A DNA stretch of 49,283 nt, taken from positions 1 through 49,283 of the forward strand of contig PUMM01000132.1 in assembly GCA_003551365.1 (NCBI GenBank), given 5' to 3'. Position numbers and translations under genes: made by a program. The notes beneath the pieces are model-generated. The model did not search any database. It saw only the letters and a list, made by a program, of their open reading frames with translations, and was not told the origin of the DNA. Positions 42,768 to 49,283 of the stretch are shown piece after piece (the first letter of the stretch is position 1; each line of letters starts with the position of its first letter). This stretch comes from Clostridia bacterium (GTDB lineage: Bacteria; Bacillota; Sulfobacillia; SLMV01).

Positions 42768-42823
42768 CATAATGGATACGGTTTTCGTGAGCCTGGGATG
42801 TGTCCTGGGCTTTTTCCATTATG
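42768..42823 (+). terminator. Rho-independent terminator nested in an inverted repeat
   Basis: AGCCTGGGA (42790-42798) pairs with TCCTGGGCT (42803-42811), two G-U, loop TGTG, followed by five T. A perfect 9-bp repeat, CATAATGGA (42768-42776) and TCCATTATG (42815-42823), encloses it. It lies 63 bases before the corrinoid-protein start, so it can act as an attenuator or end a short transcript. Confidence 0.75.
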
Positions 42824-42885
42824 CCCCCTGAGATCTCCAGCATTTTTTCTCGGTCTTATATCACAGCAAGTGAGAAAGGGAGGTC

Positions 42886-43551
42886 ATGACTGAAATGTCC
42901 AACGACTCTCTGATGAAACAGATGCGCGATGATGTTCTGTACGGCGAGATTGAGGATGCAGAGGCTCTGGCCCGCAGGGTGGTGGAGGAAGGCATTGATC
43001 CTCTCGAAGCCATTGAGAAGGGATTCTCTGCTGGCATCGAGGAAGCCGGGGAACGTTTTCACTCCGGCGAATTCTTCCTTCCCGAGCTGATTGCCGCTGC
43101 AGAGGCCATGAAAGCGGCGCTCGGGGTCCTCGAACCGGAACTAGCGGAGGGCCAGCAGGAGCAGAGCAGTCTCGGCCTGGTCGTCATAGGAACGGTGGCC
43201 GGAGATATACACGATATCGGCAAGAGCATCGTATCGTCCCTGCTCAGTGCCGCTGGATTCCAGGTTGTCGATGTGGGTGTGGATATCTCGCGCGACAAGT
43301 TTGTGGAGGAAGTGACGGCCAGAAAGCCGGACATTCTCGGACTGTCCGCACTGCTGACCACTACGATGCCGGAGCAAAAGGATGTCATTGAAGCTCTGAA
43401 CGAGGCGGGCATTCGCGACAGCGTCAAGGTCATGATTGGTGGAGCTCCGGTGAACGAACAGTGGGCCGAGGAAATAGGCGCGGATTGCTTTGCTGAAGAT
43501 GCCATTGCCGCTGTGGATAAGGCGAAAGAACTGCTGGGGGCAAGTGCCTGA
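42886..43551 (+). CDS. Methyltransferase cognate corrinoid protein (MtbC/MttC/MtqC-like)
   Basis: Carries the cobamide that shuttles methyl groups. The N-terminal helical cap (residues about 10-95, with EKGFSAGIEEAGERFHSGEFFLPELIAAAEAM) is followed by the Rossmann-like B12 domain with the base-off signature GDIHDIGKSI (DxHxxG), VDVGVDI, LGLSALLTTTM and VMIGGAPVN. Length is 221 residues. ATG 42886 follows AAGGGAGG by about 4 bases; the ATG three codons on (42895) is an alternative. It is the expected partner of both MttB proteins and of the pterin methyltransferase. Confidence 0.95.
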   Translation: MTEMSNDSLMKQMRDDVLYGEIEDAEALARRVVEEGIDPLEAIEKGFSAGIEEAGERFHSGEFFLPELIAAAEAMKAALGVLEPELAEGQQEQSSLGLVVIGTVAGDIHDIGKSIVSSLLSAAGFQVVDVGVDISRDKFVEEVTARKPDILGLSALLTTTMPEQKDVIEALNEAGIRDSVKVMIGGAPVNEQWAEEIGADCFAEDAIAAVDKAKELLGASA

Positions 43552-43628
43552 GCATTCACTGCTCGGTATGATCCCTCTGCCATAAACCCGGTTAGGCAAG
43601 ACTACGTATGGGGGGGGAGCTCATTCTC

Positions 43629-44888
43629 GTGATTCTCGATTATCGCGAAATAGGAATGTGGGAGGATGTCTCGGAGGACGAGTGGAATGATTGGCGCTGG
43701 CAAATTGCTAACCGCATCACCACCGTTGAGACGCTCAAGGAGGTTGTGCCGCTATCACCCGAAGAAGAACAGGGAGTGGGCAAGGCTACCCAAATTCTTC
43801 GCATGGCGATAACGCCCTACTTCGCGACTCTGATCGACCGGGATGATCCCAATTGCCCCATACGTCAGCAGGCTGTACCTACCAGCCAGGAAACCGACTT
43901 CGATGAGGCAGATATGCTGGATCCTCTGGATGAGGATGCCGATTCGCCAGCACCGGGCGTCACCCATCGCTACCCCGACAGGGTGATGTGGGCAGTGACG
44001 GATCGCTGCTCTATGTACTGCCGCCACTGCACGCGCAGGCGATATGCGGGGAACACCGATGGTCATCGACCACAGCCGGAGATTGAGGAGGCCCTCGATT
44101 GGCTGGCACGAAAACCTGAGGTCAGGGACGTGCTGGTTTCTGGCGGTGACCCGCTTCTTCTCAGCGATGAATATTTGGCCTATCTACTGGAGGAACTGAG
44201 AAAAATACCTCACGTGGAGATCATTCGCCTGGGTACGCGGGTGCCGGTCGTGCTCCCGCAGCGAATCACCCAGAAGCTGGTTGACACGATTAGACAGTAT
44301 CACCCGGTGTGGCTGAACACGCAGTTCAACCATCCCAACGAGATAACCCCCGAGACACAGCGCGCATTCGCCCTCATGGCCGATGCTGGTATACCGCTCG
44401 GGAATCAGTCGGTGCTCTTGCGCGGCATCAATGACTGTCCCCTGGTCATGCGCAAGCTGGTACATGGCCTGCTGCAGATGAGGGTTCGTCCCTACTACGT
44501 ATACCAGTGTGACCTGTCTCCAGGTATCGGCCATTTCCGCAGCACAGTCTCCTCCGGAATCCAGGTAATTGAGTCTTTGCGCGGCCATACCTCGGGACTG
44601 GCAGTTCCCACATTCGTGGTAGATGCGCCCGGGGGTGGAGGCAAGATCCCGCTGAACCCGCAGTACCTCATATCCATGGACACCGGCAAGGTAGTGCTGC
44701 GTAACTACGAGGGACATCTGAGCGTATATCACGAGCCAGTTCAAACCGAGCGTTGGGAAGATGTCTGTCCCCTCTGCGGCACCGACCATTCCCAGCTGGA
44801 TGAAGGAGTAATTGGACTGCTCAGCGAGCGTGAGACTGATAGCGATCTGGATCTGGAACCCACAGAGGATGTGCCTGCAGATGAATGA
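43629..44888 (+). CDS. kamA: Lysine 2,3-aminomutase (radical SAM, PLP)
   Basis: Converts L-lysine to beta-lysine. The N-terminus (VSEDEWNDWRWQIANRI) is typical. The radical-SAM cluster motif is CSMYCRHC with RRR following, then SGGDPLLLSD. The two aspartates that select lysine in the characterised enzyme are present in YQCDLSPGIGHFR and FVVDAPGGGGK, which speaks against glutamate 2,3-aminomutase. PLNPQYL and a C-terminal zinc-type CPLC are also seen, then an acidic tail. GTG 43629 lies 10 bases after a GGGGGGAG run; ATG 43608 precedes that site. Length is 419 residues. It sits, unusually, inside a corrinoid methyltransferase cluster. Confidence 0.9.
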   Translation: MILDYREIGMWEDVSEDEWNDWRWQIANRITTVETLKEVVPLSPEEEQGVGKATQILRMAITPYFATLIDRDDPNCPIRQQAVPTSQETDFDEADMLDPLDEDADSPAPGVTHRYPDRVMWAVTDRCSMYCRHCTRRRYAGNTDGHRPQPEIEEALDWLARKPEVRDVLVSGGDPLLLSDEYLAYLLEELRKIPHVEIIRLGTRVPVVLPQRITQKLVDTIRQYHPVWLNTQFNHPNEITPETQRAFALMADAGIPLGNQSVLLRGINDCPLVMRKLVHGLLQMRVRPYYVYQCDLSPGIGHFRSTVSSGIQVIESLRGHTSGLAVPTFVVDAPGGGGKIPLNPQYLISMDTGKVVLRNYEGHLSVYHEPVQTERWEDVCPLCGTDHSQLDEGVIGLLSERETDSDLDLEPTEDVPADE

Positions 44889-44961
44889 TGCGAGGTGCGG
44901 TGAGAACACCTCCGGCGGGTGATCCCTGGAGTGCGTTTATGAGGAGGTATGAAGTACTCAC

Positions 44962-46440
44962 ATGAGCGATATAAGGTTGCGACCCATTGAACCAAAGCTG
45001 CAGATGGAGATCCTGAGTGACTCTGATATCGAACAGATTCACGAGACGACGATTAAGGTGCTGGAAGAGGTGGGGGTAAAGTTTCCCAGCTCGGAAGCTC
45101 TGGACATATTTGAAGATGCCGGAGCAAAGGTGGATCGATCCACCGAGATGGTGTGGATTCCCCGCGATCTTCTGATGGAAGCTCTTGAGAAGGCCCCATC
45201 CCAGTATACCCTGGCTGCACGTGATCCGGCGTACGATTTGCCCCTGGACGGACAGCACTCATATCTGTCAACGGATGGAAGCGGAGTGGAAACCGTTGAT
45301 CTGGAGACGGATGAGCGGAGACAGAGTCGCAAGCAGGACCTGGAGGAGACCGCACGAATGGCCGACTATCTGGACCAGATATCGTTTTACTGGCCCATGG
45401 TGGCGGCGCAGGATGTGCCGGCTCCCATTCGCGCTCTGGCCGAGCTGGAAGCTTGCTTCTCCAACACCGTCAAACATATACAGACGGAGACATGTGTATC
45501 ACCCAGAGAGACGGAATACGCCGTTGAGATGGCCGGTATCATCGCGGGCGGCAAGGATAAGCTGAAAGAGCGCCCCATGCTTTCGGCAATTCTTTGCAGT
45601 GTAAGTCCACTGACGCAGGAGAGCGGCACACTCGATTCTGCGCTGATCATGGCAAAGTATCACCTGCCGGTGGGCTTCATGGCTATGCCCACCTGCTGTT
45701 CAACTGCACCGGCCACTCTCGCCGGCAACCTGGTCATGAATAACGCTGAGGTGTTGAGTGGCACTGCCATGATCCAACTGGCGCATCCGGGTGCTCCGGT
45801 CTTTTACGCATCTGCCCCCACCTCCATGGATCTGCGCACGGGTGCGTACACCGGGGGCGGACCCGAGGACCACAGAATGGGTGGTGCCATCAACCAGCTG
45901 GCGGACTACTATGACATTCCCTGTTCCATGGGAGTTATGGCTACCGGTTCGAAATTTACCGACTGGCATGCGGCGCTGGACAATTCTCTGGCCACTCTCT
46001 TCCCGGTACTTACGGGAACGGACATGCTGACCGGTGCCGGAATGCTGTACGGTTCCCGGGTACTGAGTCTGCAGCAACTGCTGATGGATTGCGAGATCTA
46101 CGACGTCATTGATCTTATGGCCCGAGGGATAGAGGTAAATCCGGAGACGCTGGCGCTTTCGGTGATCAAGAAGGTGGGTCCGGGTGGTCATTTCCTGGCC
46201 GAACAGCACACACGCCAGCACATGAGGGATCTCTGGGTGCCGCAGCTGATTGAACGTTCCGCCAGCTATGAGGCCTGGGAGGCCTCTGATCGCAAGGGCC
46301 CCTACGAGCGGGCGGGCGAGCTGGCCCGGGACATACTGGAGACGCATGAACCCGACAAGCTCACCGCGGGGCAGCAGGAAGCTTTCGATGAGCTGATGCG
46401 GGAAGCGGAGAAGGATCTCGGCGGCGAGCACGATGCTTGA
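44962..46440 (+). CDS. MttB-family methyltransferase, non-pyrrolysine (copy 1)
   Basis: Member of the trimethylamine methyltransferase superfamily that transfers a methyl group from a quaternary amine to a corrinoid protein. It has the family landmarks YLSTDGSGVETVDLET, FYWPMVAAQDVP, NTVKHIQTET, APATLAGNLV, SMDLRTGAYTGGGPEDH, GVMATGSKFTDWHAALDNS and GPGGHFLAEQHTRQHMRD. The frame is continuous for 492 residues with no internal TAG, so it lacks pyrrolysine; such members (for example MtgB) act on glycine betaine, carnitine and similar compounds. ATG follows GAGGAGGT, which is about 14 bases upstream. About half of the residues match copy 2. Confidence 0.93.
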   Translation: MSDIRLRPIEPKLQMEILSDSDIEQIHETTIKVLEEVGVKFPSSEALDIFEDAGAKVDRSTEMVWIPRDLLMEALEKAPSQYTLAARDPAYDLPLDGQHSYLSTDGSGVETVDLETDERRQSRKQDLEETARMADYLDQISFYWPMVAAQDVPAPIRALAELEACFSNTVKHIQTETCVSPRETEYAVEMAGIIAGGKDKLKERPMLSAILCSVSPLTQESGTLDSALIMAKYHLPVGFMAMPTCCSTAPATLAGNLVMNNAEVLSGTAMIQLAHPGAPVFYASAPTSMDLRTGAYTGGGPEDHRMGGAINQLADYYDIPCSMGVMATGSKFTDWHAALDNSLATLFPVLTGTDMLTGAGMLYGSRVLSLQQLLMDCEIYDVIDLMARGIEVNPETLALSVIKKVGPGGHFLAEQHTRQHMRDLWVPQLIERSASYEAWEASDRKGPYERAGELARDILETHEPDKLTAGQQEAFDELMREAEKDLGGEHDA

Positions 46441-46456
46441 AGGTGGGAGGTCTGCA

Positions 46457-47914
46457 ATGTCTGACAATCAAATGGGCATCCGCCCCAATCTGAAGATAAG
46501 CGTGGTGAATCCTGAGGAAATTCACGAGGCTACGCTGGAGGTTCTCGCAGAAACCGGAGTGATATTCCCCTCGGAAAAAGCCCTGAATATACTGGCTGAG
46601 GCCGGAGCCGAGGTGGACTTCGATACTATGATAGCGAAGATCCCCCCGAAGTTGGTGGAACAGGCCCTTCGTACCGCGCCGCGGGAGTTTGTGTTGGCGG
46701 GTAGAGAACCCGAATCGGATCTGCTTCTGGACGGTGAGACGTGCTATCTCTCGACCGACGGCTGCGGCGTGGAAGTGATCGACATTGAAACCGGTGAGCG
46801 GCGCGGCTCCACCAAGCAGGACGTGGCTGATTCCGCCAGGGTGGCTGATGCTCTGGACGAAATATCATTCTACTGGGGTCCAGCTGCTTCTGCCCTGGAT
46901 GTGCCCAGTCCGGTTCGTTCCCTGCACGAGCTGCAGGCGGCCCTCTACAATACCGTCAAACATGTCCAGCCGGAGACCATTTTGGGGGAGCAGGAGGCGC
47001 GCTATGCCATAAAGATGGCCGAAGCTGTGGCCGGGGGCAGTGACGAACTGCGGAAGCGCCCCGTCCTGTCAATCATGCAGTGCGCAAAGGACCCGCTCGG
47101 TCATGATGGTGGCAGTCTCGAGGCCTCGTTGGTTGCGGCAGAACACGGAATTCCAACCGGGTTCATGCCCATGCCGATGGGATGTGCCACGGCCCCGGCC
47201 ACGCTGGCTGCCAACCTGGTCATTACCACTGCAGACAGTCTGAGCACCCTGGTCCTGCTGCAGCTGGCTCATCCGGGCAGCCCCTATTTCTTTGCAGCGG
47301 CTCCCACTTCCATGGATTTGCACACCGGAGGATATACCGGTGGGGGGCCGGAGGACCATCTGCTCGCCGCAGGCTTCAAGGAAGTGTGCGCCTATTACGG
47401 AATACCGCTGTCCATGGGGGTAATGGCCACGGGTTCGAAGGAGCCTGATTGGCATGCTGCACTGGACAATAGTTTGTCCACTCTCATGTCAGTCCTCACG
47501 CACACGGATATGCTAACGGGAGCCGGGCTGCTCCACGGCTCCAAGATCTTTGCCTTCGATCAGCTGGTGATGGACTGTGAGATTATGGAGGTAATCAGCA
47601 AGACGTGCGAGGGGATTCATGTCGATGAGGAAACGCTGGCCTTCGATGTGATATCGAAGGTCGGTCCCGGGAGCCATTTCCTGGCTGAGAAACACACCCG
47701 AAACCATATGCGCGATCTATGGCAGCCGCGACTGGTCGACCAGGCCTCTTATGATGCCTGGGAGAAGAGTGGTCGTCGCGGACCGATGGACCGGGCTCTG
47801 GATATGGCACGGGAAATCCACCGGCAACATGAGGTGCCTGCTCTGGACGATGAGGTGCAGGCGGAAATCGATGCTCTTCTCGCGGATGCTGAGAAGCATT
47901 TGGGAAGAAGCTGA
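46457..47914 (+). CDS. MttB-family methyltransferase, non-pyrrolysine (copy 2)
   Basis: Tandem paralogue of the preceding gene, 485 residues, with YLSTDGCGVEVIDIET, FYWGPAASALDVP, NTVKHVQPET, APATLAANLVI, SMDLHTGGYTGGGPEDH, GVMATGSKEPDWHAALDNS and GPGSHFLAEKHTRNHMRD. There is again no in-frame TAG. The copies differ in the barrel segment around CSVSPLTQESG (copy 1) versus CAKDPLGHDGG (copy 2), consistent with different substrates, though this is inference. ATG 46457 follows GGGAGGT by 7 bases, 16 bases after copy 1, so the two are co-transcribed. Confidence 0.93.
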   Translation: MSDNQMGIRPNLKISVVNPEEIHEATLEVLAETGVIFPSEKALNILAEAGAEVDFDTMIAKIPPKLVEQALRTAPREFVLAGREPESDLLLDGETCYLSTDGCGVEVIDIETGERRGSTKQDVADSARVADALDEISFYWGPAASALDVPSPVRSLHELQAALYNTVKHVQPETILGEQEARYAIKMAEAVAGGSDELRKRPVLSIMQCAKDPLGHDGGSLEASLVAAEHGIPTGFMPMPMGCATAPATLAANLVITTADSLSTLVLLQLAHPGSPYFFAAAPTSMDLHTGGYTGGGPEDHLLAAGFKEVCAYYGIPLSMGVMATGSKEPDWHAALDNSLSTLMSVLTHTDMLTGAGLLHGSKIFAFDQLVMDCEIMEVISKTCEGIHVDEETLAFDVISKVGPGSHFLAEKHTRNHMRDLWQPRLVDQASYDAWEKSGRRGPMDRALDMAREIHRQHEVPALDDEVQAEIDALLADAEKHLGRS

Positions 47915-47969
47915 TGACATCCGGAGATTGAGCTGCGCACTGTTGGATTATTGGGGGGACCTCAAGTTG

Positions 47970-48515
47970 ATGGAAGGAACCAGCATAAGACTACGGCCAC
48001 TGGATGAGCGCGATCTCGACGCGATGTACAGATGGCACAGCGATACTGAGCTCATACGCTACATGCAGGCGTATCAGGATCCACCGATTACGCACAGTCA
48101 GATCGAGAAACGCATCCAGAAGTCTCTTGCGGGTAGTCACGACCGTGTCGATATGATCATCGAGAGCAAGGATGGTCAACGGGCCGGAGTGGTCTACCTC
48201 CAGGACATCGACTACAGAAACCGTAAGGCGGAGATAGGAGTCATTGTAGGCGAGCATGATCAGCAGGGGAAAGGTATGGGCACAGAGGCGGTCGAGATGA
48301 TACTGCAGGTGGGATTTGAGCGGCTCAGCCTGCATCGGATATATGGCAGCATCGATCCGGCCAATGTGCCGTCCATCCGAGTGTTCGAGAATCTGGGTTT
48401 CACACGTGATGGTGCCCTGCGGGAGGATTGGTGGGCCAACGGCCAACCGTGGGATGCCATCATCTACAGCATGTTATCGCATGAGTACTTTGCCCGGCAC
48501 GAAAGGGGCAATTAG
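47970..48515 (+). CDS. GNAT family N-acetyltransferase (RimJ/RimL type)
   Basis: Acetyl-CoA-dependent acetyltransferase. IRLRPLDERDLDAMYRW opens the RimJ/RimL-like fold; AEIGVIVGEHDQQGKGMGTEAV holds the acetyl-CoA pyrophosphate loop (QxxGxG/A), and HRIYGSIDPANVPSIRVFENLGF is the usual C-terminal part. Length is 181 residues. ATG 47970 (or TTG 47967) follows GGGGGG by 8-11 bases. It lies 55 bases after the second MttB gene and may share its transcript. Beta-lysine acetylation (AblB function) would fit kamA nearby, but its subfamily differs from classical AblB; the substrate is unknown. Confidence 0.85.
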   Translation: MEGTSIRLRPLDERDLDAMYRWHSDTELIRYMQAYQDPPITHSQIEKRIQKSLAGSHDRVDMIIESKDGQRAGVVYLQDIDYRNRKAEIGVIVGEHDQQGKGMGTEAVEMILQVGFERLSLHRIYGSIDPANVPSIRVFENLGFTRDGALREDWWANGQPWDAIIYSMLSHEYFARHERGN

Positions 48516-48851
48516 CTCCGCGGCCCTGGTGTCGACGTGAAGTGCTATTCGCCCCGCTGGATCTGCGGATCTGGCGGGGCTCCTCATGGTCAGGCAACTG
48601 TGCCCGGTTTGCTCAGAGCGGGGTATGGGGGCAGTTCAGATGGCAGTGCTGCGAGAAGAGGACACGGTGTGGGTTGCAGGTCTGAGCCACCTGAGTTATA
48701 ATGACAATGCTGTATCTGGATGAAGCGTAAGATGCAGGACCTGCCGACGGGCAGTCGGCAGAAAAACATTATAGAGGTAAGTCTGCCGTGTTTCATCCTT
48801 CACCTAAAGAATTATGTGAAGGCAGAAGCCCCTCTAGCTGGAGGTATTGAA
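48516..48851 (+). other. Intergenic region with cold-shock leader
   Basis: No gene is recognised. The first half holds GC-rich sequence; the second half has the promoter (48674-48702) and a leader of about 145 bases with hairpins: CTGCCGAC (48741-48748) with GTCGGCAG (48754-48761), and CCTTCAC with GTGAAGG around 48797-48824. Long structured leaders are usual for cold-shock mRNAs. Confidence 0.6.
48674..48702 (+). promoter_or_regulatory. Sigma-A promoter of the cold-shock gene
   Basis: TTGCAG (48674-48679), 17 bases, TATAAT (48697-48702). This is a strong match. Confidence 0.8.
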
Positions 48852-49076
48852 GTGGCTGAAGGAACAGTTAAGTGGTTTGATGAGAGCAAGGGTTTTGGGT
48901 TCATCGAGCGAGAAGATGGAGACGACGTATTTGTACATTACTCGGAGATTGACGAAGACGGGTTCAAGACCCTGGAGGAGAACCAGCAGGTGACCTTCGA
49001 GATTACCGAGACACCCAAGGGTCTCCAGGCAGTGAACGTGCAGAAGGTAGACGAAGGTCCTGGTCAGCTGTTCTGA
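48852..49076 (+). CDS. Cold-shock domain protein (CspA family)
   Basis: Single-stranded nucleic-acid-binding OB-fold protein that acts as an RNA chaperone. [21 protein letters not shown] contains RNP1 (KGFGFI) and is followed by RNP2 (VFVHY). Length is 74 residues, slightly longer than the usual 66-70. GTG 48852 follows GGAGGT by 6 bases; the open frame upstream is the leader. It is monocistronic behind its own promoter. Confidence 0.95.
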   Translation: MAEGTVKWFDESKGFGFIEREDGDDVFVHYSEIDEDGFKTLEENQQVTFEITETPKGLQAVNVQKVDEGPGQLF

Positions 49077-49107
49077 ATCTCATCTGACACGCTGAAACTA
49101 GCCAACG

Positions 49108-49141
49108 AAGGCGGCAGTGACCATCAGGTCACTGTCGCCTT
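49108..49141 (+). repeat. 15-bp inverted repeat after the cold-shock gene
   Basis: AAGGCGGCAGTGACC (49108-49122) pairs with GGTCACTGTCGCCTT (49127-49141), one G-U, loop ATCA. No T-tract follows, so it is probably an mRNA-stabilising or weak terminator structure. Confidence 0.75.
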
Positions 49142-49164
49142 GACAAGCTACCGCCAGTTGATTA

Positions 49165-49194
49165 TTGACACGAAAGACGTTTTCCGGGTAGACT
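49165..49194 (+). promoter_or_regulatory. Sigma-A promoter of tRNA-Val
   Basis: TTGACA (49165-49170), 18 bases, TAGACT (49189-49194). The transcript would start a few bases before the tRNA. Confidence 0.7.
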
Positions 49195-49207
49195 GAAAAA
49201 TGCATTC

Positions 49208-49280
49208 GGGCGCGTAGCTCAGTGGCAAGAGCGCGTGACTCACATTCACGAGGTCGTAGGTTCGATCCCTACCGCGCCCA
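49208..49280 (+). tRNA. tRNA-Val (anticodon CAC)
   Basis: Complete cloverleaf: acceptor GGGCGCG/CGCGCCC, D arm GCTC-AGTGGCAA-GAGC, anticodon arm CGTGA-CTCACAT-TCACG with anticodon CAC, variable AGGTC, T arm GTAGG-TTCGATC-CCTAC, discriminator A. The 3' CCA is not encoded (CAC follows). It reads GTG codons, which are frequent in this GC-rich region. Confidence 0.95.
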
Positions 49281-49283
49281 CAC

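Noticed and set aside
43629-44888. Glutamate 2,3-aminomutase as the identity of the radical-SAM enzyme
   Set aside because: The two positions that carry Lys and Asn in the glutamate enzyme carry Asp here (CDLS and VVDAPGGGGK), as in lysine 2,3-aminomutase.
44962-47914. Pyrrolysine in the MttB homologues
   Set aside because: Both frames are continuous with no in-frame TAG, so they belong to the non-pyrrolysine branch.
1-49283. CRISPR arrays, insertion sequences or prophage genes
   Set aside because: No regularly spaced repeats, transposase motifs or integrase/phage proteins were seen in any frame.

Overview
The window is a gene-dense, GC-rich chromosomal segment of an anaerobic, endospore-forming member of the Bacillota (Clostridia in the broad sense). 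Evidence for this includes sporulation genes (spoIIP, spoIVA, the YIEGI module), two T-box leaders, an L20-type leader in front of infC-rpmI-rplT, the gene order cmk-plsC-ispH-S1, many GTG and TTG starts behind strong Shine-Dalgarno sites, a ferredoxin-fused aldo/keto reductase, a radical-SAM aminomutase and corrinoid methyltransferases. Several proteins are strikingly acidic (S1-like protein, solute-binding lipoprotein, penicillin-binding protein), which suggests but does not prove a salt-adapted host. The genus cannot be fixed from the sequence alone.

Layout. 1-4.7 kb: end of cmk, plsC, ispH, an S1 protein with a long acidic head, and type 2 IPP isomerase (lipid and isoprenoid supply plus translation). 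5.0-7.9 kb: a sporulation-linked membrane operon (DUF1614-like protein, SpoIIP, YIEGI protein and its small capping partner). 8.0-11.1 kb: der, plsY, gpsA. 11.1-12.1 kb (reverse): aldo/keto reductase with two [4Fe-4S] motifs. 12.2-13.75 kb: spoIVA behind a sigma-E-like promoter. 13.75-14.6 kb: a large stretch without a convincing gene. 14.6-19.1 kb: T-box-controlled thrS, then infC-rpmI-rplT and a SpoU-type RNA methyltransferase. 19.2-23.0 kb: a family 5 binding lipoprotein and two permeases, with no ATPase genes. 23.25-27.2 kb: one promoter serving a tiny yqzL-like gene and T-box-controlled pheST. 27.2-33.9 kb: ABC-F protein, zapA, polX, mutS2. 33.9-36.45 kb (reverse): class A penicillin-binding protein. 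36.8-39.65 kb: mnmM-like methyltransferase, M81 metallopeptidase, flavodoxin-fold protein.

39.86-48.5 kb is a metabolic block: class III aminotransferase, pterin methyltransferase, corrinoid protein, lysine 2,3-aminomutase, two tandem non-pyrrolysine MttB-family methyltransferases and a GNAT acetyltransferase. The natural reading is that the MttB proteins demethylate quaternary amines onto the corrinoid protein and the pterin enzyme passes the methyl group to tetrahydrofolate. The aminomutase inside the cluster is unexplained. The window closes with a cold-shock protein gene and tRNA-Val(CAC).

The observations most worth following are: a penicillin-binding protein carrying a C-terminal cupredoxin-like domain; the methyltransferase cluster with its embedded aminomutase; a promoter, 18-codon ORF and terminator unit inside that cluster; a PolX whose polymerase metal-binding aspartates are missing while its PHP nuclease motifs are intact; and cysteine-bearing acidic repeats at the head of the S1 protein.
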